64,000 nucleotides of DNA from Clostridia bacterium (GCA_910575055.1 CAJTDC010000001.1:434001-498000), one strand, 5' to 3'. Shown: positions 8,992 through 17,946, numbered from the stretch's first letter. Program-made: numbers and translations. Notes: a model not told the origin generated them from the sequence alone.

Positions 8992-9522
8992 TTATTCTTC
9001 CTCAAATGACAGCACACCAATATAATCCAAATTACGATATTTTTGTGCATAATCTAATCCACAACCTATTACAAAAGCATCTGGAATAGAAAATCCAGTA
9101 TAATCTACATTTACAGGAACTACACGACGGTCTGGTTTATCTAATAATGTACATATCTTTAAACTTTTTGGTTTTCTGTGAGAAAGGTGTTCTATCAATT
9201 TACTCAATGTTCTGCCACTGTCAATAATATCTTCTACAATAAGAACATTTTTTCCCTCAATAGGCTCATCTAAATCCATCAGTATTTTAATTTCTCCACT
9301 ACTTTCTGTTCCATTGCCATAGCTGGAAACGTCCATAAAATTCATTGTAACAGGTATCTTGATGTGTTTTGCCAAATCTACCATAAACACAACACCACCC
9401 TTTAATACACAAATCAATTCTAAACTTTCTCCAGCATAATCTTGAGAAATGTCTTCTGCAATTTCTGAAATTCTCTTTTGTATCGCTGTTTTTGAAATCA
9501 ATGTCTCAATATTCTCTTTCAT
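8992..9522 (-). CDS. hpt: Hypoxanthine phosphoribosyltransferase
   Basis: Purine salvage enzyme converting hypoxanthine or guanine plus PRPP to IMP or GMP. Seen: CVLKGGVVFMVDL near the N terminus, the PRPP-binding motif VLIVEDIIDSGRTL, and the C-terminal KYRNLDYIGVL. I start it at the ATG at 9522 (MKENIETLISK), with GAAGGAG upstream, giving 176 residues, a normal length. This overlaps the end of tilS by 17 bases, so translational coupling is likely. The order tilS-hpt upstream of ftsH is the same as in many Firmicutes. Confidence 0.95.
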   Translation of the reverse strand: MKENIETLISKTAIQKRISEIAEDISQDYAGESLELICVLKGGVVFMVDLAKHIKIPVTMNFMDVSSYGNGTESSGEIKILMDLDEPIEGKNVLIVEDIIDSGRTLSKLIEHLSHRKPKSLKICTLLDKPDRRVVPVNVDYTGFSIPDAFVIGCGLDYAQKYRNLDYIGVLSFEEE

Positions 9523-10903
9523 GTTTTTCTCCTTCCCAAACAGAAATCCATATTTTATTTTTTGTTTTTTCTTCAACTAAAAAATCACCTGAAACACGAT
9601 AACCTGGTATCCATAAAATTTGTTTTCCCACAGCAAACAATAAAAGAGTTTCTCTTTGTTGTCTTGTAATTTTGCAATCAATAAAAAAGTCTTTTAATTT
9701 CTTTTGATGTCCATTACCTATGGCTATTAAATCTCCTTGTTGTCTTGTTCGACAGATGATATTTTCCTTTATTTTATCATAATCGAACACTTTCGTACAT
9801 ATCGTAAGCATTTTTTCTTGTTTTTTATACGCATTGAACGATAATTTTACAAATTTATTGATTTCTTTTATATAAATTGCTTTTTCAGGTATTAAATTAT
9901 AGAAAAATTTGGTATTTTTGTTTTCATTTTCCCATGTTAAAACAAGTGTATGATATTCTACAAAAGCAACTCTTTTTAACGGTAATGACAGCCTTTTCCC
10001 TGTTTGTTTATATAGAAGTTGTTCTATTTGTTGTATATGAATGTAAGACAAATCTTTTATAGAATTATCTATTAAGCGAAATGCTTTTCTAATTATTCTC
10101 CTTCTTATAACACTACTTTGACACAACAATTCTTGTATACTTAATACAATTTTATATTGTTCTTTTTTTAATATTGCTTTTTGAAGCTGTTGTTCTGCTA
10201 ACTGCTCTAAAAAATCCTCTTCTTCTGCCAATAATGATGCTGTTGTTGCAATATGTTCTATTGTTTTATCATTGACTTCTTTTTCTAAAAAAGGGAGTAC
10301 TGACAATCTTATTTTATTCCTTGTATAATTTTGCTGTTCATTTGTACTGTCTTGACAATATTTTATTTTTTCTTTTGACAAAAAACATTCTATTTCTTTT
10401 CGACTTACAAACAAAAAAGGGCGTATAATATTATCTCTAATAGGGGACATACCAGAAAGACCAGTTAAACCTGCTCCTCTACATAAATTCAAAAGTACTG
10501 TTTCGGCTTGGTCATTTTGATGATGTGCTACAGCAATTTTTGCTGTTTTGCCAGCTTTTTTATAAAATGTTTCATAACGGCATATTCTTCCCATTTCTTC
10601 TGTACCTATGCCTCTTTTTTTAGCTTCTTTTGCTATATCAAATTCTAATACCTCACAGGGAATAGACCATTTTTTACAAAGCTGTTTTACAAAAAGAGCA
10701 TCTCTGTCTGCTTCTTCTCCTCTCAATCCATGATGGATATGTACTGCTTCTATATTTAATTGATATTCTTTTTGAAGTGAACAAAGTACCATTAAAAGTG
10801 CTACAGAGTCCGCTCCTCCTGAAACACCTACTATAATGCTGTCTCCTTTTTCAATCATATGGTATTTTTCTATTGTTTTTTGTACTTTTTCTAAAAACAT
10901 CAT
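9506..10903 (-). CDS. tilS: tRNA(Ile)-lysidine synthase
   Basis: Converts the wobble cytidine of the AUA-reading tRNA-Ile to lysidine using ATP and lysine. The N-terminal PP-loop SGGADS lies at residues 29-34, followed by HIHHGLRGEEAD, AHHQNDQAET and the RNKIRL stretch. The C-terminal part carries the TilS substrate-binding domain with CRTRQQGDLI and KKLKDFFID. 465 residues, normal length. AAGGAG sits eight bases before the ATG. It leads directly into hpt with overlapping frames. Confidence 0.95.
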   Translation of the reverse strand: MMFLEKVQKTIEKYHMIEKGDSIIVGVSGGADSVALLMVLCSLQKEYQLNIEAVHIHHGLRGEEADRDALFVKQLCKKWSIPCEVLEFDIAKEAKKRGIGTEEMGRICRYETFYKKAGKTAKIAVAHHQNDQAETVLLNLCRGAGLTGLSGMSPIRDNIIRPFLFVSRKEIECFLSKEKIKYCQDSTNEQQNYTRNKIRLSVLPFLEKEVNDKTIEHIATTASLLAEEEDFLEQLAEQQLQKAILKKEQYKIVLSIQELLCQSSVIRRRIIRKAFRLIDNSIKDLSYIHIQQIEQLLYKQTGKRLSLPLKRVAFVEYHTLVLTWENENKNTKFFYNLIPEKAIYIKEINKFVKLSFNAYKKQEKMLTICTKVFDYDKIKENIICRTRQQGDLIAIGNGHQKKLKDFFIDCKITRQQRETLLLFAVGKQILWIPGYRVSGDFLVEEKTKNKIWISVWEGEKHEREY

Positions 10904-10944
10904 TTTATTTTCTCCTTTATATGATAAAAGCTAAAAAAAATATA

Positions 10945-10980
10945 ACAAAAAAAGAGAGATTTGTATATATCAAACCTCTC
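10945..10980 (-). terminator. Terminator of the metalloprotease gene
   Basis: Stem GAGAGGTTTG paired with CAAATCTCTC, then TTTTTTTG on the minus strand, between the metalloprotease stop and tilS. Confidence 0.8.
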
Positions 10981-10998
10981 CTATTATAATATCAATTT

Positions 10999-12648
10999 TT
11001 ATTTATATTTGTTTATTACTTCTTCTTTTAACTGATAATATAATGGTTTATATTCCTCTACTATATTTGTTTCTATAGTATCTACTTCTCCATTTAGTGC
11101 TTGTGTATCCTCTAAAGAATAACGTCCTAAAACTGTACAAACTGTATCATAAAGTCCATCATCATATTTTCCAACAAAAAACAAATACTCTTTTCCTACT
11201 TCAGAAGCTGAATAACCATCTCGTCTTAGTTCTGTTCCATCATCTTCTATGTAATAGCGTTCCATCAACGGAATAATATCTCCTATATTCAAATCTCCCT
11301 TATATACATCTGTAACTTCCAAATTTATTTTTGTATAGCCACCACTATATTCTTCAAAAGATGTATTTTCTTTACCTTCAAGTACCTTTGCTTTTATAAC
11401 ATATCCTGCTATATTCTCAATATCATCAATACTATGTATTGGTACATAATCAGAAATACTAATTCTCACTTTAGGAGTATCTTTCGTTTCTTTTTTATTG
11501 GCACTACTTCTATTTCTTGCATTTTTATAGGCATTATAAACACCATATGCATCATGTAGTGTTATTTCGTTACTTTTTTTATCATCGTCACCAGAATATG
11601 TTTGTTGCATAATAGATTGATATAAACAGCTAGCATTAGGGTGTCCTAATGTAAAAACATGACCTAATTCATGTATCAAGGTACGATTACTAGCCTCTTC
11701 TTCATCCTCTACATTCGGATCTCCCATTAAATTATTATTTATAGCTATTTCTGTACAATCATGTTCATCATTATGCTGAGTAATTGAAGCTGCTCTATTA
11801 CCTAGCCCTGCAGCTTTTGCATCAGCATATATTAAAATATCTATATCATTAGTAAGTTCTTTATCAGAAATTTTAGCACTTGTTATCCTACAATCATCTG
11901 TAATACCATTCCAAGAAGGTAAATTTTCACTATAAAATTCTTCTGTTAAAAGCCCATATACTGCATTACGCTTTATTTGAACTGCTAAATTGTTACCAGG
12001 ATAAAGTAATGTACAATATTCAGCATCATGTGTACAATATACAATATTATATATCGCTGTCCCTAAATTATTTTTCTCATTACTTTCTGTTACTTCTTTT
12101 AAGCTATCTGCCTCAATACCTAATGTTATCTCTCCATATGTTTCTAAACAAATATCAAATGAGCCTGTAAAAGAGCTGTTTGCCTTCATAGGGTTCATAT
12201 AAAAACTTTGCAATTTTTGATTATCTATCATTATCGTACATACAAAGTTAGAACCCGACATTGCTCCTCCATTATTATAAATTCTAAATTTGACATTAGT
12301 TGTATCATCTCCAGTTACTGGTCCTGATATTCTTGCTCCTGAGCCTGGAGATAATATTGCAACTGATAAATCTGGTAAAACAGTTGCAGCCCTTTCAGAA
12401 GAAGTATCTTCTGTTATATTGTCTTCTCCCATATCATCTACTGGTGTAAAAACATATAAACCGCTTTCTTCATCATATGATTTTTCGCATCCTTCTATTT
12501 CTAAATTTTCTACAACCAGTGGTTCTTTTTGTTCTGACATTACCCTTTCCTTGCTATTTAATGAAATTTCTTCTGCAAATACAACATTACAACAGCATAA
12601 AGATACACTCAATATTGTCATAATGCTTATCATTCTTCTAAATAACAT
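10999..12648 (-). CDS. Secreted zinc metalloprotease with CARDB-like domain
   Basis: A 549-residue exported protein. A signal peptide (basic start, hydrophobic SIMTILSVSLCCCNVVFA) leads to a variable acidic region, then a CARDB-like adhesion domain (about residues 85-205, from PDLSVAILSP). The matrixin-like catalytic region has HELGHVFTLGHP, the extended HExxHxxxxxH zinc site, and a Met-turn-like SIMQQ about 14 residues on. A C-terminal domain (about 400-530, VEVTDVYKGDL-like with EYLFFVGKY) resembles those of other secreted Firmicute proteins. Start is the ATG at 12648 with GGGGAGG. The promoter and an upstream element are shared with the next gene at 12808. Substrate unknown. Confidence 0.82.
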   Translation of the reverse strand: MLFRRMISIMTILSVSLCCCNVVFAEEISLNSKERVMSEQKEPLVVENLEIEGCEKSYDEESGLYVFTPVDDMGEDNITEDTSSERAATVLPDLSVAILSPGSGARISGPVTGDDTTNVKFRIYNNGGAMSGSNFVCTIMIDNQKLQSFYMNPMKANSSFTGSFDICLETYGEITLGIEADSLKEVTESNEKNNLGTAIYNIVYCTHDAEYCTLLYPGNNLAVQIKRNAVYGLLTEEFYSENLPSWNGITDDCRITSAKISDKELTNDIDILIYADAKAAGLGNRAASITQHNDEHDCTEIAINNNLMGDPNVEDEEEASNRTLIHELGHVFTLGHPNASCLYQSIMQQTYSGDDDKKSNEITLHDAYGVYNAYKNARNRSSANKKETKDTPKVRISISDYVPIHSIDDIENIAGYVIKAKVLEGKENTSFEEYSGGYTKINLEVTDVYKGDLNIGDIIPLMERYYIEDDGTELRRDGYSASEVGKEYLFFVGKYDDGLYDTVCTVLGRYSLEDTQALNGEVDTIETNIVEEYKPLYYQLKEEVINKYK

Positions 12649-12694
12649 AGTACATTCCTCCCCTTTACTTATATCAATTATGACATTATTATTA

Positions 12695-12746
12695 ATATTA
12701 TCACAAATTACAAATAGGTTCAATATAAAAATATACTAATAAAATA
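12695..12746 (-). promoter_or_regulatory. Promoter plus upstream element of the metalloprotease gene
   Basis: Minus strand TTGAAC (12718-12723), 17-base spacer, TAATAT (12695-12700). Directly upstream, 12724-12746, is a 23-base AT-rich element around ATTAGTA that matches 20 of 23 bases with the copy upstream of the 12808-13320 gene, in the same register. Confidence 0.65.
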
Positions 12747-12807
12747 GAATTATTTTTGTAACTTTATGTATATACTTGTTATAATTTGTTTCATATTGTA
12801 CTATTTT

Positions 12808-13320
12808 CTAAAAATAAACTTCCATATCTTCTAAAAATTGATTCATCATTTCATTTGACACTTTTCCTTGATATTTCTTTTTAGAATTTGCTTCATAACA
12901 ATATATTGTTACTTCTCTTACTCTTTTATCTTCTGTAGCAAAAAATTCTATTCTATCAATATGTCCCTGCTGCTCATTTGTCTGATAGAAAATGTCAATA
13001 AAAAATGTAGTAATGTCTTCTGTCGTAGTAGGAATACCCATTATTTTATCCAAAGAAATTTTTTTGTGAAAAGTATAGCTTTTTAATTTTGAAATTATAT
13101 CTTCTATTTCTTTTTTGTCTTGCAATATCACAGTTTCAACACTATCTTGTACTGCTATACTAGCTTTACTAAATATTTTTGTCATTTTTATTTCTTGTAT
13201 AGTCATATCCTCATTATGGATATAAAATTGTTTTTCTATCAAAAAGGAAATAAAAAATGCAACACATAATAAAATACAACACATTGTTGCTATTTTTTTA
13301 AAATATATCATATTTTTCAC
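12808..13320 (-). CDS. Membrane-anchored protein of unknown function
   Basis: 170 residues. An N-terminal hydrophobic stretch (IATMCCILLCVAFFISFLI, about residues 11-29) looks like a membrane anchor or uncleaved signal. The remainder is a mixed, Lys/Glu/Asp-rich extracytoplasmic domain with no family I recognise. Starts are GTG at 13320 or the ATG three codons later; neither has a strong ribosome binding site. Its promoter is near-identical in layout to that of the neighbouring metalloprotease, so the two are probably produced together; a lipoprotein box is not evident. Confidence 0.7.
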   Translation of the reverse strand: MKNMIYFKKIATMCCILLCVAFFISFLIEKQFYIHNEDMTIQEIKMTKIFSKASIAVQDSVETVILQDKKEIEDIISKLKSYTFHKKISLDKIMGIPTTTEDITTFFIDIFYQTNEQQGHIDRIEFFATEDKRVREVTIYCYEANSKKKYQGKVSNEMMNQFLEDMEVYF

Positions 13321-13355
13321 TACTTTCTTATCTGTTCATAATATCTTTATAGTTA

Positions 13356-13407
13356 ATATTACCATAGTATACTAATGTTTTCAACATAAAAATGTACTAA
13401 TGAAATA
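13356..13407 (-). promoter_or_regulatory. Promoter plus shared upstream element of the 12808-13320 gene
   Basis: Minus strand TTGAAA (13379-13384), 17-base spacer, TAATAT (13356-13361). The 23 bases upstream (13385-13407) match the metalloprotease promoter element at 20 positions. CATTAGTA occurs once in the element and again inside the spacer, a direct repeat that could be an activator or repressor site. Confidence 0.65.
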
Positions 13408-13505
13408 TACATATAACAAACAATATCATTAACTATCATCTGCCCAAAAAGGCAAAGATATTAATTAACAATGTATTATAAATAGTATCTATTTCATTAG
13501 TACAT
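13392..13505. repeat. 114-bp region bounded by a perfect 16-bp inverted repeat
   Basis: ATGTACTAATGAAATA at 13392-13407 and its exact reverse complement at 13490-13505. The left arm is part of the shared promoter element; the right arm lies just after the spoIIE stop. Between them is AT-rich sequence with a small TGCC/GGCA hairpin and no gene. Confidence 0.75.
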
Positions 13506-13535
13506 ATTAATATTCTATCTACTTTTTATAAAAAA

Positions 13536-15950
13536 TTAATAAATTTCCCAAAACCTTCCTGCAATTACTGTCATATCATCTTTTTTGTTCTCTTTTACTT
13601 TTTTCTGTGCTTCTTGCAATATATAATCTGCAACATCTTGAGGATTGCTGCTATAAAATGTTTCAAAAAGAGAAGTCAGCCATACAACATCCTCCTGTTC
13701 TTCTGTTACTGCTTCCATAACACCATCTGTCATAAGCAGTACCATATCATTATGTTTTAATACCATATCATTTTTTTCCATAGAAATATGTTGTAATATC
13801 CCTATAGGCAATGTTTCAGAACGTATTGCCATAATTTTTCCATCTCTAAGTATATATGCTGCTGCTGCCCCCATTTTCATAAATTCTGCTTTTGCAGTAT
13901 ATAAATTTACTGTACAAATATCTAATGTTGCAAACTTTTCTTGTGCAGAACGCAACAATAATACAGAATTAATCATATTAATAGCTAATTCTTTTTCAAA
14001 ACCTGCTTCTATAAATTGTTCTAAAAGTTCTATTGTTGATTTGCTTTCTTCTCTTGCGACTATACCACTTCCCATACCATCAGAAAGTGCAATGACTGAA
14101 ATACCGCTTGCTGTTTCTAAAAAGCTAGCACTATCTCCTGAAATGCCTCCTTCTTGTTTAGGGCAGGCTGCTGTTGCAACAGTCAATCTATATTTGTTTT
14201 CCTCTATCAAACGCAATATACATTTTCCTCCTGCACCTGCATAACAAGCATATTTTCCTCCTACTTTTTTCATAGGTTTATGAAGCACTTTGCTTACAAG
14301 TGGTATTACCTTTTCACGACACATATGATTTCCATTACAGGACTTCATAGTAATAATCACTTCTGTGCCTTGTTTTATTCTATCCTCCATTACTGACACT
14401 TCTTCTACATTAATACCTATTTTATCTAATTTTGCCTTTATTTCTTTTTCAATCCCCTCCAAAAAAACTCCTCTAATATCTAATTGTCCAGAAAGATTTT
14501 CTATAATACTTCCTACAGCAAACAACTGCTGACTTACTAACTCTCTACATTCTGCCAATTTATTTCTCCATATACTTTGCGTCTCAAAAACTTCATAACA
14601 TCTATTTACAACATCTACAAATATATCTCCTCTCACACAGTTTTTTCGAAATGTTTCAGGAAGCTGCTCTAGTTCCACTTTACCTCTTTTTTCACATACA
14701 GACAATGCTGAAAATGCAGTTTGATATGTTGCATATAATTCTGTGTCCCAGCAATATACAGCAAGTCCACAATTTCTACACGCTTTATCTGCAATAGTAT
14801 CTATTAAAAGTGACACATCATTTTTTCCCATTGTTTTTTTATCTAGTTCTGGCAAGAATGTTTTTCCTAAACTTCTAAACGCTGCTGCAAATTGTGACAA
14901 TCTTTCCTCTGTCAACTCTTTCATTTTTAAAAAATAGGTATCTTGTTGAAATTCTTTTTCATGCACGCCATATGTATTGATAAAAGCAAATGCTCTTTTT
15001 GGTACAAATAAAAATAATATACTTCCTATCAAAAGACCTTTTAAAAAAAGTATATCTAATTCTGTTTGATTACAATAAAACAGTACTACAACTACAGCAA
15101 TAAAAAAACTAATTACAGAAGCTACTTTTCCTAATTCTTTCATAGCGCCACAAAGTAATCCACCTAAACTAAATGCACAAAATATCTCCATTTCTACTTT
15201 ACCACAAACAAGAAGTAAAAACCCAAATAATACACCTGATGCTGTGCCAATTCCTGCACCACCTCTATACCCTCCTATTAATATCATACAAGAAGACAAT
15301 ATTGCCATAATAGGAATTTTAAAAAAAGGAATTGTCATATCAGCAGAACCTGCTATTGCTCCTCCTAAAAGTAATGCAAGACTAATAATTTCTTCACTTG
15401 TCATAATGTGCCTTTTCAATCCTCTTTGTAAAAGCACTATCCCCTTTTCTACTACATAAGTTAATAAAAATACTGCTATTCCTTCTACTGTTGCTATTCC
15501 TCCATAAAAATAAGAGCCTCCTCTCATTGTTGCAAACAAAAGTCCTCCCAATATAGTGGCAGTACCTCCAAATGCCGCCTTTAAAAGTGTAGAAGGATAC
15601 TTTATTTTATTATTAGCACCCCAATGAAATGCCAAACATAATATCATACATAATATGTATTTTTGTTTATTTTCAAAACTACTACACAATATTCCTGCTG
15701 CTACTGCTGCTACAACTCTATAAAAACGTTTTCCTTGCATTAAAAATGCAGAAATATATGCTATTCCCATAGGATTTAATATTTGAAATACTGTAGTATT
15801 TCCCCATAAAAAACCTATACTTAATAATATGCTTTCCTTCACAAATGCCCATTTTTTTGGTATCTGTAATTTTATTTTATCTAAGGGCAATTTTGGAGGT
15901 AGCATTTTGCCAAATCCAGAACGTTCTGCAACTACTTCTGTTTTCTCCAT
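13536..15950 (-). CDS. spoIIE: Stage II sporulation protein E (PP2C phosphatase)
   Basis: Activates the forespore sigma factor by dephosphorylating SpoIIAA and helps polar septation. The N-terminal third (to about residue 325) holds around ten hydrophobic segments. A central regulatory region with paired cysteines follows, and the C-terminal PP2C/SpoIIE domain has ALSDGMGSGIVA and LLMTDGVMEA with metal-binding aspartates. The start is the ATG at 15950, preceded by GGGGAGG six bases upstream; the longer frame begins inside that site. 804 residues, close to the family length. Its promoter at 15989-16022 has a sporulation-type layout. Confidence 0.96.
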   Translation of the reverse strand: MEKTEVVAERSGFGKMLPPKLPLDKIKLQIPKKWAFVKESILLSIGFLWGNTTVFQILNPMGIAYISAFLMQGKRFYRVVAAVAAGILCSSFENKQKYILCMILCLAFHWGANNKIKYPSTLLKAAFGGTATILGGLLFATMRGGSYFYGGIATVEGIAVFLLTYVVEKGIVLLQRGLKRHIMTSEEIISLALLLGGAIAGSADMTIPFFKIPIMAILSSCMILIGGYRGGAGIGTASGVLFGFLLLVCGKVEMEIFCAFSLGGLLCGAMKELGKVASVISFFIAVVVVLFYCNQTELDILFLKGLLIGSILFLFVPKRAFAFINTYGVHEKEFQQDTYFLKMKELTEERLSQFAAAFRSLGKTFLPELDKKTMGKNDVSLLIDTIADKACRNCGLAVYCWDTELYATYQTAFSALSVCEKRGKVELEQLPETFRKNCVRGDIFVDVVNRCYEVFETQSIWRNKLAECRELVSQQLFAVGSIIENLSGQLDIRGVFLEGIEKEIKAKLDKIGINVEEVSVMEDRIKQGTEVIITMKSCNGNHMCREKVIPLVSKVLHKPMKKVGGKYACYAGAGGKCILRLIEENKYRLTVATAACPKQEGGISGDSASFLETASGISVIALSDGMGSGIVAREESKSTIELLEQFIEAGFEKELAINMINSVLLLRSAQEKFATLDICTVNLYTAKAEFMKMGAAAAYILRDGKIMAIRSETLPIGILQHISMEKNDMVLKHNDMVLLMTDGVMEAVTEEQEDVVWLTSLFETFYSSNPQDVADYILQEAQKKVKENKKDDMTVIAGRFWEIY

Positions 15951-15988
15951 AACGTGCCTCCCCATTTTTTTAATTTTGCTATATGCCC

Positions 15989-16022
15989 ATTATACAAAAT
16001 TAGAACTACTTTTTTTGTCAAA
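15989..16022 (-). promoter_or_regulatory. spoIIE promoter with 21-bp spacer and overlapping 0A box
   Basis: Minus strand TTGACA (16016-16021) and TATAAT (15989-15994) are both perfect but 21 bases apart. On the plus strand TTTGTCAAA (16014-16022) matches the Spo0A box TTTGTCRAA and overlaps the -35. Spo0A-activated sigma-A promoters of Bacillus spoIIE and spoIIG have the same over-long spacing. Confidence 0.8.
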
Positions 16023-16062
16023 AGCACAAATCTATACAGATTTTTTTATGCCTTTTAATGAC

Positions 16063-16086
16063 AAAAAAAGAGAGCAAAAGCTCTCC
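16063..16086 (-). terminator. Terminator of the MarR gene
   Basis: Stem GAGAGC/GCTCTC with AAAA/TTTT loop, then TTTTTTT on the minus strand, about 120 bases after the MarR stop. Confidence 0.75.
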
Positions 16087-16204
16087 TTTTTTAAAATATA
16101 GCATATTCTATATGAGTATCTTTTAATATAGTGCCACTTATATATGCCTGTTTTAAATTTATTTTTGCTAAATTCACTCCTATTAATTTACTTGTTTATT
16201 AAAA

Positions 16205-16642
16205 TTATTTTTCTTTTTGTAAATCTTGAAGAATATACAAACACTCCATAAGATTTTGAATTCTTTCTTCACCAAGTAATTCTTTTATTTCTTTTTGGCA
16301 TTTTTCCCAGTAATATTTTGTTGTTTCAATCTGTTTTTCCCCTTTTTCTGTTACAATGTATTTATGACCTCTTTCATTTTCTTTTGCTACATCACATACC
16401 CACCCCTTTGATATTAAAATTTTAATATTTCTAGTAACAGTACTTCTTTCTAAATTTACATATTCTGCAATCTCTACAACATTTGCTTGTTTGAGTTTAC
16501 TTAAACGCAACAGTAGAGAATATTGTTTTGATGTAATACCTGCCTCTGCAAAAGCAGTATCATAAAAATCCATTATGGCATTACCTGCTCTATTTATCGT
16601 CATACAATAACATTTTGCCTTATTAATTACTTTATATTTCAT
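16205..16642 (-). CDS. MarR-family transcriptional regulator
   Basis: 145 residues with the MarR winged-helix layout: N-terminal dimer helix, SKQYSLLLRLSKLKQANVVEIAEYVNL, recognition region ERSTVTRNIKILISKGWV, wing ERGHKYIVTEKGEKQI and a C-terminal helix. MarR proteins usually bind palindromes in their own promoters and respond to small ligands; the ligand is unknown here. GGGAG lies seven bases before the ATG. A perfect 12-bp palindrome overlaps the transcription start region, suggesting autoregulation. Confidence 0.9.
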   Translation of the reverse strand: MKYKVINKAKCYCMTINRAGNAIMDFYDTAFAEAGITSKQYSLLLRLSKLKQANVVEIAEYVNLERSTVTRNIKILISKGWVCDVAKENERGHKYIVTEKGEKQIETTKYYWEKCQKEIKELLGEERIQNLMECLYILQDLQKEK

Positions 16643-16659
16643 AAAACATCTCCCATTCA

Positions 16660-16700
16660 GTGTATATACACATAATATAATATCAAAACATTTTTATCAA
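16660..16700 (-). promoter_or_regulatory. MarR promoter with palindromic operator candidate
   Basis: Minus strand TTGATA (16695-16700), 17-base spacer, TATTAT (16672-16677), followed immediately by the perfect palindrome GTGTATATACAC (16660-16671), the expected position for an autoregulatory operator. Confidence 0.65.
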
Positions 16701-16749
16701 TACTTTTATAAAAATAATGAATACCAATAAAAAGTATTTTATAATATCT

Positions 16750-16784
16750 GTCATACAGAAAAAGTAAAACATTTTCTGTATGAC
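16750..16784. terminator. 13-bp perfect hairpin after the aldolase gene
   Basis: GTCATACAGAAAA pairs with TTTTCTGTATGAC around a nine-base loop, ten bases beyond the stop of the 16794 gene. The minus-strand tail is not T-rich beyond the stem, so termination is likely but not certain. Confidence 0.5.
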
Positions 16785-16793
16785 ATTAAAACT

Positions 16794-17816
16794 TTATGAT
16801 TGTTCAATTTGTTTTATTAGCTTCTGTACGTTTTCCTCTTTTGTTGCCCAGCTTGTTACAATTCTAACTGAAGTATGATTATTATCTATTTTTTCCCAAT
16901 CAGTAAATAAAAATTCTTTTTCTAATTTTTGCAAAACAGTATTAGGTAATATTGGAAAAAGCTGATTACTACAAGGTGTAAATTGAAAAGAATATCCTTT
17001 TTGTTCTATAGCATTTTTAATTTTTTCAGCCATAGCATTTGCGTGTTCTCCTGTTTTTTGATATAATTCTCCCTCAAAAAGTGTTTCAAATTGTATCCCT
17101 AAAAGCCAGCCTTTTGCTAACATAGCACCTTTTTGTTTCATAGAAAAGCGAAAATCTTCATTTAGCTCCCTTTTAAATATTACAAGTGCTTCTCCAAACA
17201 ATGCACCACATTTTGTACCACCCAAATACAACAAATCTACTAATTTTGAATAATCTGTTATAGTAATATCATTATATTTAGAAGCCAAAGCAGATGCCAT
17301 TCTTGCACCATCTAAATAAAATATTAAATGATGTTGTTTGCAAAAATCACTTAATGACTCCAATTCTTTTTTTGTATATAATGTACCTACTTCTGTAGGA
17401 TTAGAAACATACACCATTTTAGGTTGTACCATATGTTCATCTGTATGAATGTCTAATGCTTTCTGTACTGCTTGTACATCTAATTTTCCTTCTTTTGACG
17501 GCATTGCAATCACTTTATGTCCTGTGGCTTCAATCGCTCCTGTTTCATGTACATTAATGTGACCACTATCTGCTGCAATCACTGCTTGATATGGTTTTAA
17601 ACAATGAGAAATCATAACTAAATTTGTTTGTGTTCCTCCTACTAGAAAATGTACATCACAATCATAACAATCTAATTGTTTTTGAATACATTCTGCTGCT
17701 TTTTTACAATGCTCATCTTCTCCATATCCTATATTTTGAATACTATTTTCTTTTTGTATTCTTTCTAAAATAATATTATGTGCACCCTCACTATAATCAT
17801 TTTTAAACGAAATCAT
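16794..17816 (-). CDS. ltaE: Low-specificity L-threonine aldolase-type PLP enzyme
   Basis: PLP-dependent fold-type I enzyme of the beta-eliminating lyase/threonine aldolase family, typically cleaving threonine to glycine and acetaldehyde. Seen: FKNDYSEGAH near the N terminus, FLVGGTQTNLV, the HINVHETGAIE ring-stacking histidine region, YLDGARMASAL with the PLP aspartate, and LYLGGTKCGALFGEA with the Schiff-base lysine. The start is the ATG at 17816, with AAGGAGG seven bases upstream; the longer frame to 17951 crosses a hairpin. 340 residues, normal length. No pathway neighbours; the exact substrate is uncertain. Confidence 0.88.
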   Translation of the reverse strand: MISFKNDYSEGAHNIILERIQKENSIQNIGYGEDEHCKKAAECIQKQLDCYDCDVHFLVGGTQTNLVMISHCLKPYQAVIAADSGHINVHETGAIEATGHKVIAMPSKEGKLDVQAVQKALDIHTDEHMVQPKMVYVSNPTEVGTLYTKKELESLSDFCKQHHLIFYLDGARMASALASKYNDITITDYSKLVDLLYLGGTKCGALFGEALVIFKRELNEDFRFSMKQKGAMLAKGWLLGIQFETLFEGELYQKTGEHANAMAEKIKNAIEQKGYSFQFTPCSNQLFPILPNTVLQKLEKEFLFTDWEKIDNNHTSVRIVTSWATKEENVQKLIKQIEQS

Positions 17817-17904
17817 ATCATATCCTCCTTTTATTTTTAACCTATTTGTATGATATTCATTTTTTATAATGTTGTCAATTTCTTTTTCTGAATACTTTTT
17901 ATAA

Positions 17905-17946
17905 CAAAAATAAAACTGACACCAATATATTATGATGTCAGTTTCT
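17905..17946 (-). terminator. Terminator between the 18022 gene and the aldolase gene
   Basis: Stem AAACTGACA/TGTCAGTTT followed by TTTATTTTTG on the minus strand. Confidence 0.7.
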
